Assembly: GCA_047618505.1 (NCBI GenBank)
Contig: JBLHLB010000005.1
Span: forward strand, 1-42,330
Length of the DNA stretch: 42,330 bases
Reading direction: 5' to 3'
DNA from: JBLHLB01 sp047618505
GTDB taxonomy: Bacteria; Planctomycetota; UBA1135; GCA-002686595
Shown here: piece by piece, positions 8,501 to 17,800 of the stretch
Layout: the number at the start of each line of letters is the position of its first letter
Position numbering within the stretch: position 1 is the stretch's first letter
Translations under genes and position numbers: made by a program
Notes under the pieces: generated by a model
Told to the model about the DNA's origin: nothing
Databases searched by the model: none
What the model saw: only the letters and a program-made list of their open reading frames with translations

Positions 8501-11500
8501 CTATCGGATGAGGTGCGTTATGTGCTCGACAGGCGCTTTGCCACACGCTTCCCCGGCAACCTGTTGCGCAGGCCAGGTATGCTTCTGAATCCCTGGTCGA
8601 TTGAAGAGACCGACACCGATGGCGCGCAGGCTGGCGAAGAGGGAGAGTCCTTCGGCGGCCCCTCAACTCAAGATCAAATCGGCATTGGGGGCGGAGCAGG
8701 GGCGAGCGGAGCATCGATCTCGGGTGCGCCGGGGACCTATCAGAATCTGGACTTCCTACCGCAGTCGGCTGTCGTGCTCAGCAACCTTCGGCCGGATGCC
8801 AACGGGCTAATTCGTGTGCCGCTCGCATCGTTGGGAGAAGGGCAGCACATCAGCGTCCTGGCCTTGGACCGTGACGATGCCGTGCAGCGCAGCGTGTACC
8901 GCGAGGAACTTCCGCTCAAGCCCCGCAGCGGTGTACTCGCGGATGCGCTCGTTGCTGGAACCTCGGTGTCCGAGCGGCGTCGAATTGAGTTCCTCGGTAC
9001 GGGTCAAACCGTGAGCTTTGAAGAGCTGCCCGGCTCTCGCGTCAAGCTTGTGGATTCCCTCGCGGCGGTCTTCCAGTTCTTCCAGGCCATGGGGAGCGGC
9101 CAAGACCTGAGCGAGTTCGGTTTCCTTCTGGAATGGCCAACGCTAGAACGCGAGGCCAAGTTGGAGTTCTACTCCGAGTTTGCCTGCCACGAGCTCGACC
9201 TGTTCCTGCATCAGAAGGATGAGACATTCTTCAACGAAGTGGTGCGACCGACCTTGGCAAACAAGATCGAACGCGAGTTCATGGATGATTGGCTGCTCGG
9301 GGAAGACGTCAGTGAATACGTTGATCCCTGGCTCTTCAATCGTCTGAACGTCGTGGAGCGCATTCTGCTGGCGCGCCGTCTTTCTGCCCCGGGCATCCTG
9401 GGGAGCGTGGTAGACCTCGCTCGATTGATTCCTGATGACCCGCGCAGTCGCCGGTTTCAGTTCGACAGCCTGATGGGGGCCGGAGGGCTCGACGCCCAAG
9501 AGCAGGGAAACCTGAGCTTCGAGCGTGAACTGAGTCGGAAAGAAGGCCAGTACCGCGGCCCGGCCGACACGGTTCCCCCGGGAGGGGAACCAATTCTCCG
9601 TGACTCCGAATCGAACGCGCCCGGTGCTCCGGGCCCGGCCACAGGTGGTGGTGGTGGTGGAGGGGGAAACGTCCGCTCTGGGACAGACGGATTCTTCCTA
9701 GGCCGTGGCGCTTCTGATATGCGTGATCAGCTCGAACAGCTTGGGTACGGCGGGGGTGCCGATGACGCCATGCGCGCCAGCACCAGCGCTTTCTATCGGG
9801 GCGTAGATCAAACCCAGCGCATGGTGGAGACCTACTATCGCCAGCTTCGTATCCAGAATCAGGTTTACGGATTGATCCCCGCAGACGCCTTCTGGCGCGA
9901 CTTTGCGGAACACGGTGCTGGTGACTTTGTCTCCAGCCACCTGGCGGACGCCGCCGGCACGACCACAGAGATGTTGTTGGCCTTGGCGCTGCTTGATCTA
10001 CCCTTCGTCGCCCCGGAGCACGAGGTCAAGAGCGAGGGGGGTCGGACGACATTGACCGCGGCGGGGCCGCTCCTCGTGGTTCGACGTGAGCTGAGCTCCG
10101 TCGAGCGCGCGACCGCTGCGGCGCCCATCCTCGTGAGCCAGAATTACTACCGCCTGGACGAACCCAAGCGGGCCGTTGATGGCCGCTTGGTGGACGCCTT
10201 CGTGACAGAAGAATTTGTCGCTGGCGTGGCCTACGGCTGCAAGGTTGTGCTCACGAATCCCACCTCCTCGACGCGTTCCCTTGAGGTGTTGCTGCAGATC
10301 CCCAGGGGCGCCCGTCCGGTTCAAGCTGGATTCCGCACGCGCGGTGTTGGCCTGCAGTTGCCGGCCTATGGCACCCAAACGATTGATTACGCCTTCTACT
10401 TCCCGCGGCCCGGGACGGCGGCGCACTACCCCGCTCAGGTCAGCAGCGACGAACGCATCATTGCCCAGGCTGAATTGCGAAGTCTGCCGGTGGTGCCCAA
10501 GGCCACCGTGGTGGACTTGACCTCCTGGGGGCATGTCTCGCAGAGCGGCACTTTGGAGGAGGTCCTTATGTTCCTCGCGAGTGCGAATCCCCACCAGATC
10601 GATCTGAGCCGCATCGCCTGGCGCATGTCGGATCAGAGCGCCTTTGACGCGGTGATTGCCCACCTGCGCGGGCGTCATGTCTTTGACCAAACCCTTTGGT
10701 CCTATGGATTGAAGCACCGTGATCGCGAGGCGCTTGGGGAGTACCTTCGATTCTCCAATGGGCTCGCGAACTCGGTTGGGCCGGTGCTTGTCTCGGACTT
10801 GCTGCGCGTCGATCCGATCCAGCGTCGCACCTACCAGCGCATGGAGTTTGATCCCCTTGTGCTGGCTCGCTCCCACGAGTTTGCCGGCGGACGCGACCTG
10901 CAGAATTCGGCCGTCGAACAGCACTACAAGAAGCTGATCGATGTATTGGCGTATACCTCGGACATCGGTCCCGAGGATCGCATGGAGCTGACCTACTCCT
11001 TCCTGCTCCAGAATCGCATTGAAGAGGCCCTGGCGTCCTTTGGGATGATCGATCGGGAGAGGTCGGCCGGCAAGCTGCAGTATGACTACATGCGCTGCTA
11101 CATGGCCTTCTTTGGTGATACGCCGGAGGATGTGCGGGCGCTGGCGATGTCCTACAGCGCGCACCCCCTGGAGCGTTGGCGCACGCGCTTTGCAGACGTT
11201 GTCAGCCAACTGGACGAGGTCCGGGGGGCAGCGGCGGTGGTCACGGATCCAGACGACCAGGGACAGGGTCAAGTGGCCTTGGCCTCCACGGAGCCGAGTC
11301 TGTCCTTGGACGTCGAAGACGGTCGCATTCGCCTTGAGCACGCCAATCTCGAGACCTGCGAACTGCGCTTCTATCCCATGGATGTCGAGCTGCTCTTCTC
11401 GAGCCATCCCTTTGGCGAGTCCGCCCTAGACGCCTTCGGTTTCGTGCGTCCGGCGGAGACCCAGAGTGTGGATCTCTCAGGGGAGTTGGAAGGCAGCGTG

Positions 11501-11869
11501 GAACTAGACCTGCCCAGCGCCTTTGCCACGGCCAATGTCGTCGTCGAAGTGCGCGGCGCCGGTGTTGTCCGTCGCCAGGCGTCCTACGCCAACACGCTGT
11601 CCCTGCGCATGATGGAGAACTACGGCCAGTTGCAGGTGCGCGACGGAGCGAGCGGCGATCCGCTCAGCCGTGTCTATGTGAAGGTCTTCGTGCGTCTGTC
11701 TGACGGGAGTGAACGCTTCCACAAGGACGGCTACACCGATCTGAGGGGGCGCTTCGACTACGCCTCACTTTCCGGTCCGGGGGGCAGCGGCCACGCGCGC
11801 TTCGCCATTCTTGTGATGGATGATGACCGTGGGGCCATCGTCCGTGAAGCCGCTCCGCCGCAGCAATAG
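5519..11869 (+). CDS. Giant secreted macroglobulin-like protein, copy 1
   Basis: 2,116 aa. Signal peptide of about 22 residues (LVPLLLLTFLSPAP core), then five QGST-like tetrads (residues 25-44). Residues about 45-330 are helical and repeat-like. From about 440 the sequence becomes beta-rich and resembles macroglobulin (MG) domains: LEVDVKNVPRLLVKVFEID, GVFVVELVGGGVSSRAVIRKG, a GEIYLPYSTSP strand pair, then a FINRETVLGGEVAEVMVRP module. Gly-rich linkers lie near residues 1055-1075 and 1376-1383. The C-terminus ends in a compact KVFVRLSDGSERFHKDGYTDLRGRFDYASL module. No thioester motif (CxEQ) is present, so covalent protease trapping of the alpha-2-macroglobulin type is unlikely. Role unknown; probably a cell-envelope or extracellular structural or protective protein. 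The MG assignment is by eye and moderate. Confidence 0.8.
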   Translation: MSLLSPALVPLLLLTFLSPAPVEPQGSTQGSTQVSLQDSTQGFAERFALAEDREALVGELIPGTEEHYFYSCLLLQAQGDFTGVDDQLSKWEQRLGNSERLDQMRNRQALLNFEGNTEASATHLGRLLGLGFDHQQQVPGAELGLPTRLDEGLLSHEALIERALGEKRNSLAGFRDSALGGLATRDLNRNQLANLLDRLPRPSIGNLAALVIKDLEINNKNDLGSRNIHDRMTLSQLEECVRLRPSLLSGERCVELFLRRLQPGDDSSWRRDSVEREVYLTRLERFVNRLTPAFNSLKAHVLHHRLKHDLEAGEVNRGRLVAYLRLPRSEPYMDRQYFAEAPQGSHVNLNAEFQTELDIVSNDGDLVRACLTKLFVGDSNTSDFDEILRERYLRRTFAEAKLMAGVGDRARWFEMLDSPSLYEEVEQRVELEFSPEQQRYWAPEEGVTLEVDVKNVPRLLVKVFEIDAFNYYRTFGDDVNTGITLDGLVSQVEHSMEFDSPAIQRVRRRIELPSMSKPGVFVVELVGGGVSSRAVIRKGELRFTERRTSAGHAFRVLNEKGQAEANARLWFGGKEYTPADNGEIYLPYSTSPGLETMILRLGERASMGSFRHLGENYRLGADFFINRETVLGGEVAEVMVRPRLSVNDEPLLLSLLEKPVLTIQSVTLDGVEASLEVTDLELSNTGELISLIRIPANLRRLSFSLRGSVRQLSQGTDVDLNSGQQTFVVNGIDATVATDAPFLSRSSDGYVLDVLGKDGEPRAGRAVTLQFELEHFIHDLSVTLQTDSVGRIHLGSLVGVTEVQTTGFKGTVGPWRLADDARSYPSNIAGVAGETLRLPLGVGAGGLTREHVSLFEMRSGVIFRDVFSRLSLEAGTLEMKGLEPGNYRLDLPRARASIAVRVTTGERHNGWAIGQSRWLALEGRSSLQLAELRVDGDDLLIRLDNVGSDGRVHVASSRYLPAFDIFRALRGRRPSPRAPLAVGGLESDYESGRALSDEVRYVLDRRFATRFPGNLLRRPGMLLNPWSIEETDTDGAQAGEEGESFGGPSTQDQIGIGGGAGASGASISGAPGTYQNLDFLPQSAVVLSNLRPDANGLIRVPLASLGEGQHISVLALDRDDAVQRSVYREELPLKPRSGVLADALVAGTSVSERRRIEFLGTGQTVSFEELPGSRVKLVDSLAAVFQFFQAMGSGQDLSEFGFLLEWPTLEREAKLEFYSEFACHELDLFLHQKDETFFNEVVRPTLANKIEREFMDDWLLGEDVSEYVDPWLFNRLNVVERILLARRLSAPGILGSVVDLARLIPDDPRSRRFQFDSLMGAGGLDAQEQGNLSFERELSRKEGQYRGPADTVPPGGEPILRDSESNAPGAPGPATGGGGGGGGNVRSGTDGFFLGRGASDMRDQLEQLGYGGGADDAMRASTSAFYRGVDQTQRMVETYYRQLRIQNQVYGLIPADAFWRDFAEHGAGDFVSSHLADAAGTTTEMLLALALLDLPFVAPEHEVKSEGGRTTLTAAGPLLVVRRELSSVERATAAAPILVSQNYYRLDEPKRAVDGRLVDAFVTEEFVAGVAYGCKVVLTNPTSSTRSLEVLLQIPRGARPVQAGFRTRGVGLQLPAYGTQTIDYAFYFPRPGTAAHYPAQVSSDERIIAQAELRSLPVVPKATVVDLTSWGHVSQSGTLEEVLMFLASANPHQIDLSRIAWRMSDQSAFDAVIAHLRGRHVFDQTLWSYGLKHRDREALGEYLRFSNGLANSVGPVLVSDLLRVDPIQRRTYQRMEFDPLVLARSHEFAGGRDLQNSAVEQHYKKLIDVLAYTSDIGPEDRMELTYSFLLQNRIEEALASFGMIDRERSAGKLQYDYMRCYMAFFGDTPEDVRALAMSYSAHPLERWRTRFADVVSQLDEVRGAAAVVTDPDDQGQGQVALASTEPSLSLDVEDGRIRLEHANLETCELRFYPMDVELLFSSHPFGESALDAFGFVRPAETQSVDLSGELEGSVELDLPSAFATANVVVEVRGAGVVRRQASYANTLSLRMMENYGQLQVRDGASGDPLSRVYVKVFVRLSDGSERFHKDGYTDLRGRFDYASLSGPGGSGHARFAILVMDDDRGAIVREAAPPQQ
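5591..5650 (+). repeat. Five 12-bp tandem repeats in the N-terminus of copy 1
   Basis: The unit CAGGGTTCGACT occurs twice exactly (5591-5602, 5603-5614), then as three diverging copies (5615-5626, 5627-5638, 5639-5650). It is in frame and encodes QGST, QGST, QVSL, QDST and QGFA just after the signal peptide. The second giant gene lacks it, so it arose or was expanded after the duplication. Length change by slippage would stay in frame. Confidence 0.9.
9644..9667 (+). repeat. GGT triplet run encoding eight glycines
   Basis: Five GGT codons followed by GGA, GGG and GGA encode an uninterrupted Gly8 within a Gly/Pro-rich linker of the first giant protein. The matching linker in the second protein is acidic (EEAEEEPD) instead, so the linker is free to vary while the flanking LxxLGYxG motif is kept in both. 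Confidence 0.85.
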
Positions 11870-11878
11870 GTGCACCGC

Positions 11879-14800
11879 ATGTCCCAGAGAATCATCAGTA
11901 ACGCCACGTCCTTGAATAGCATGCGCCACCCGATCCAACGCAGTCTGAGTTTGACAGCCATCGTCTTGGCCGTGGGGGCCTCCTTGGCTTCCGCGCCGGT
12001 CTCCCACTCGCTTCTAGGTCCGGCGCTGCTAGCAGTCCAGGAAGAGGGGCAGACGTTCAAAGAGCGCTATGCACTCTCGGAGAACCGCGCGGCGCTCCTG
12101 GGGGAGCTGATCCCCGGGACGGACGATTACTTCTACTACCACTGCCTCTTTCAACAGGGACGTGGAGACTTCGGAGCGGCAGCCGGACTCCTGGCGGAAT
12201 GGGGCAAGGAGCATGAAAACTCCGCTCGCAGGCCGGAGATGTGGAACCGCCAGGTCCTGTTGAATTTCGAAGCGGATCCGAAGGTAACCTGGGAACACCT
12301 GGGGCGCGTGCTCGGCTTGAATCTGGGGTATGAGCGCTTCGTGCCCGAGGATGAGATGGATCTTCCGGCGACCTTGAATGGAGATCTCCTCTCTGTCGCG
12401 CGCTTGACGGATCGGGCCCTGCGTCTGAACAACAATACCTTGGCGGGTTTCCGGGATGCAGCCCTACCTTCCCTGGCAGTGACGGAGCTGTCGCAGCGCC
12501 AATTGGGGCAATTGCTCACGAGGCTGACGCGTCCCGATGTACCCAATCTGAGTGCTCTCGTGGTGCGCGATCTGGAAAACAGGCGCAAGAACGATCTGGG
12601 CTCGCGTCCGGTGCACGAGTACCTGACCTTGGCGCAGCTAGAGGAATGCGCCCGTCTGCGCCCAAGTCTCCTGAGGGGTAGTAAGTTCGTGGAGGCGGTC
12701 TTGCGGCGCTTGCACCCCTCGAACGATTCGAATTGGCGCTCGAATGCGATAGAGCGCGATGCCTACCTCGAGCGACTCGAACGATTCGCTGCGCGACTGT
12801 CGCCCGCCTTCAACTCGCTCAAGGCGCATGTGCTCTACCATCGCTTGGAGCATGACCTTGGCCAGGGGAACCTTGACCGTGCGGACCTCGTGGCCTATCT
12901 GCGCTTGCCGAGAAGTGCGAGCTATGTGCGCAGCGAACTGATGCGCGCAGCTACGGGGGCAAATACGGTCAACCTCGGGCAGGAGTACAGCACTGGCCTA
13001 GGTCCAATCGGCAACGACGAGGGCCTCGTGCGTGCTTGCGTCGCACATTTCCTGGTGGGCGATACCAACACGGCGGCCTTTGACGAGACCTTGCGGGAGG
13101 ACTACCTGCGCCGTCTATTCGCGGAGACGAAACTGCTGGCCGGAGTGGGTCAACGTGCCCGCTGGTACGAGTTGCTGGATTCGGCATCTGCCTTCGAGGC
13201 CCTGGAAAAGCGGGTCGAGTTGAACTTCGCCCGGCAGCAGCAGCACACCTTCGGAGCGCTGGACCCCGTCACCCTTGAGGTGGACGTCAAGAACATCCCG
13301 CGGCTCCTGGTGAAGGTCTTCGAGATCGACACCTTCAACTACTATCGAACCCTGGAACGCGAAGTGGACGCGGGGATCACCTTGGACGGCCTGGTTTCCC
13401 AGGAAGAGTTCACCCTGGAGTTTGACTCGCCAGCGCTTCAGAGGGTGCGCCGCAGCATCGAACTACCGAACCTGGCGAAGCCCGGCGTTTACGTCGTTGA
13501 ACTCGTCGGCGGTGGCGTGTCGAGCCGTGCCGTGGTGCATAAGGGAGAGCTACGCTTCACCGAGCGCCTAACGGCCGCGGGCCACGCGCTGCGAGTCCTT
13601 GACGAAGCCGGCGCTGCGCATTCCGATGCGGCCGTCTGGTTCGGTGGACGCGAGTACACGGCCAATGAACAAGGGGAGATCTATCTGCCCTTTTCGACGG
13701 ATCCGGAAGCTCGTTCCCTGGTGCTGGTTTCAGGCGAGCGCGCCTCCCTGGGGCGCTTCGATCACCGCGGCGAGGAGTACGCCCTTGAGGCGGGCTTCTA
13801 TCTGCCGCGCGAGAGTCTCCTGGCTGGCGAGTTGGCCCAGGTTGTCCTGCGACCGACCCTGACCCTGAATGGACAGTTCGTGGCCACGGATCTCATGCAG
13901 GATCCGGTGCTGACGATTCGTTCGACGAGCTTAGATGGAATCGCCTCCAGCCGTGAGGTCGAGGGATCCACCCTATCTGTCCTGGTCGAAGCCCTGGCTG
14001 AGTTCCAGGTTCCCGAGGGCCTGCGTGAGATCAGCTTCGAATTGCGTGGTCACTTGAAGCCGATGACAGGCGGCGAGGAGCAACAGTTGGTTGCGCACAG
14101 CCAGTCCTTCCGCGTCAACTACGTCGATAGCACGGATCGGACCGAGAGCCCGCTTCTATCGCGTTCGTCCGCCGGATACGCCCTCGATGTCCTCGGCAAA
14201 GACGGTGAGCCGCGGGCTGGTCGCGTCGTGACGCTCGTGATGACCCTTGCAGATTACACGGACGACCTGACCGTCCGTCTGCAAACCGATGCGGTCGGTC
14301 GCCTAACCCTTGGTCAACTTCCTGGCGTTACGGCCTTGAAGGCTTCGGGCTTTCCTTCAGAGGTCGGAGCTTGGCCCCTGGATACCGATCGACGCACTTA
14401 CCCCTTGGCGATCTCCGGAGTCGTGGGGGAAGTCCTGCGTTTGCCCCTAGCCACGGCCAGCGGTGGACTAAGCCCCCGGCGGGTTTCCCTGGTGGAGAAG
14501 CGTGCCGGAGTCGTCTATTCCGACGGTTCCTCTAAGCTCGCCGAGGCCGACGGTTTCCTCGAGTTGCGCGGTCTCGCCGCCGGTGACTACACGCTGCACC
14601 TGGTGGATGCCGACGTGACAATTGATGTGCGCGTCACGGAGGCCGAATGGAACCGCGGCTGGGCCACAGGAGAGACTCGCTGGTTGCCCCAGGAGGGCCG
14701 GGGTGACCTGCAGCTCGGGAAACCACAGATCGAAGGTGAAGAGCTTGTTCTGCGTCTTCGGAACGCTAATGCCGCCACGCGCGTGCACCTGATTGCCTCC

Positions 14801-17800
14801 CGCTATCTACCCTCAAATAGTGCTTTTGAGCTCTTGGAGAGCCGAGGTTTCCTGCAGCGTCTGCCCCTGCAGGTGGCCCTGCCGGATTCCGAGTTTGCCT
14901 CGGGACGGGCCCTCAGTGACGAGGTGCGGTATGTCCTCGACCGCCGTCTGGCACCGCGCTTTCCGGGCAACATGCTGCGCCGTCCGGGGATGCTTTTGAA
15001 TCCCTGGTCGATCGAAGACACGGATACCGTCATTGGAGTTGGCGGCGGTTCCGGTGGCCACTTTGGGGGGCGCCTGGGGGGGGATCGCAATCTTCGCGCA
15101 GGTGGCCGCGGGCGAGAAGGGCAACGGGATTTCATGTCACCAGGTGTCTTCGCGAATCTGGACTTCCTGCCGCAGGCGGCGAAGACCGTCTACAACCTGC
15201 GACCCGATGCTGAAGGCGTCATTCGTGTGCCCCTGAGTGCCCTAGGGGAGGGGCAGCACGTGACCGTCCTTGCGACCGACCTTGATGACACTTTGGAGCG
15301 TCGTTTGCTGCGCAGTGAAATTCCCCTCGTTCCGCGCACACGTGTCCTGCGGGATGCCTTGGGGGCCGCTGCTTTGATCACCGAGCAAAGGCGTATTGAG
15401 TTCCTTGACACGGGGGCAGCGGCCACCTTCGAGCAATTGCAGGGTTCGGAACTCGAACTGATCGATTCGCTTGCGGCGGTGTTTCAACTGTTCCAGACCC
15501 TGGGAGCGGACGCGTCCTTGCAGGACTTCAAGTTCCTCCTGGGATGGCCCGAATTGGAGGCCAGCGAGAAGCTCGAGCTCTACTCGGAATTCGCCTGCCA
15601 CGAGTTGGACTTCTTCCTCTTCCAGAAGGATCGCCCCTTCTTCAATGAGATTGTGCGCCCGACCCTCGCGAACAAGATTGAGCTGGAGTTCATGGACGAG
15701 TGGTTGCTCGGGCGTGAGCTCGGCGGCTACCTCGAGCCCTGGCGCTTTGGGCGCTTGAATGTCGTTGAGCGCATTCTACTGGGCCAACGCCTGGGGGATG
15801 CGGGGATCGAGAAGCACGTGCTCGACCTCGTTGCCCTCGTGAATCCCAGCGGCGCCGGCGCGCGTTACCGCTTCGATCGCATGCTCGGTGCCGATGAACT
15901 CTCCGGGGATGACTGGGGCCTGCTCGCCGAAACGGCTACGCGCAGCGTGGAGCGTCAGTCAGAGAAGAAGGACAAGGCGGAGCGCCCCGCAGAGACCCTT
16001 AGGGGACTCGGCTACACGGGGGATATGGAGGAGGCTGAAGAGGAGCCTGACTTCAACAACGATAGCCCGTTTGTGCCTTCATTAGGATTTTTCTACGACG
16101 AGGCCTCCCTGGCCTCCACGCTCGAGCTGCGCGCAAACATGCAGCAGCTCTATCGCAACGTCGCAACCACGCGGCGCCTAGTGGAGACCTATTACCGTGG
16201 ACACCGTATCGGCGAGATGACCTATGGCCTAGTGCCGGCCCATGCCTTCTGGGGCGACTTCGTCGCGCACCGGAATGTGGGTGGCACCGGTGCCTTTGTG
16301 TCGGGCAACCTCGATCTGGCGGCTGGGAATGCGACGGAGATGTTGCTGGCCCTAGCCGTGCTGGAACTCCCCTTCGTTTCCCCTGAGCACAGCGTCAGCC
16401 GGGATGGAACAAGCGTGACGCTCAAGGCCGGTGGCCCGCTTCTGATGCTGCGCCGCGAATTGAGCGTCGCTGAACGTAATACCGAAGCTGCGCCACTGCT
16501 AGCCAGCCACAGCTACCACTCCCTCGCAAGCCCCACGAAGGTGGTTGATGGGCGTCAAGTCGATGCCTATGTAACCGAGGAATTCGTCGCCGGCGAAGCC
16601 TACGGCTGCAAAGTTGTCCTGACCAATCCGACCTCCACTGCGCGCAGCTTGGAGGTGTTCCTGCAGATCCCCGAGGGGGCCTTGCCGGTTCAGGGTGGGT
16701 TTACGACGCGGGCTATGGATGTAACGCTGGGCGGCTTCGGGACCCAGACCATCGACTACGCCTTTTACTTCCCGCGTCCGGGTCAGGCGGCCCACTACCC
16801 CGCCCAGGTGTCCGAGTCGGAGCGCATTATCGCTTCCTCCGAAGCTCGCAGCTTGCCTGTCGTCGCACGGGCCACGGTGGTTGACACGACCTCCTGGGAA
16901 TACGTATCTCAGAACGGCTCCCTAGCCGACGTCCTGGGATTCCTAGCTGCTTCGAACCTGGGTAACCTCGACCTGGAGCGCATTGCCTGGCGCATGGACG
17001 AGCGTGCTGCCTTCGAGGCCATTCTCGAGCACTTGCGTTCGCGCCATGTGTTCGATACCAGACTCTGGGCCTACGGCCTGGAGCATCGCGACGCCGCTAG
17101 CATGGCGGAGTACCTGGGGAATTCGATCAACTTCATCAGTCGTTGTGGCCCCGTACTCGACTCCAGGCTCTTGACGATTGAGCCGATCGAACGGCGCAGC
17201 TTCCAACGCATGGAGTTCGAGCCACTCATCCTGGCGCGGAGCCATGCCTTCGCGGGCGGGCGTGACATGCAAAATGCGAGCGCGGCCCAGCACTATGCGG
17301 AGCTTCTGACGATTCTGACCTACCGCAGCAGCATTGGCCCCGAGGACCGCATGGAGTTGACCTACAGCTTGCTCCTGCAGAATCGTATCGAAGAGGCCCT
17401 GGGGGCTTTTGACATGATTGACGCTACGGAGTTGACCAGCGCTGGAGCAGGTCGTCTTCAGTACGACTACATGCGTTGCTACATGGCCTTCTTCGGTAAC
17501 GATCCCGAGGAAGTGCGCGCCCTCGCGAATTCCTACGCCGAGTTCCCCCTGGGGGATTGGCGCGAGCGCTTTGCCGCCGTCGTCAGCCAGTTGGACGAAG
17601 TGCAGGGCAGCGTTTCCGACCCTAGCGAAGACGCCGATCAAGCCTCCAGCCAGGGAGCCCTGGCGGCGGGGGATGCGAGCATCGGCCTCGAAATCCTGGG
17701 GGACAGCATCCGCTTGGAGCACACGAATCTCGAAGCATGCGAACTGCGCTTCTATCCCATGGATGTCGAACTGCTGTTCTCGAGCCACCCCTTCGGTGAA

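Noticed and set aside
9998..11407. Minus-strand ORF of 469 aa within giant gene 1
   Set aside because: It is antisense to conserved sequence of copy 1, and no comparably long ORF lies opposite the matching part of copy 2 (only 281 aa); treated as a shadow.
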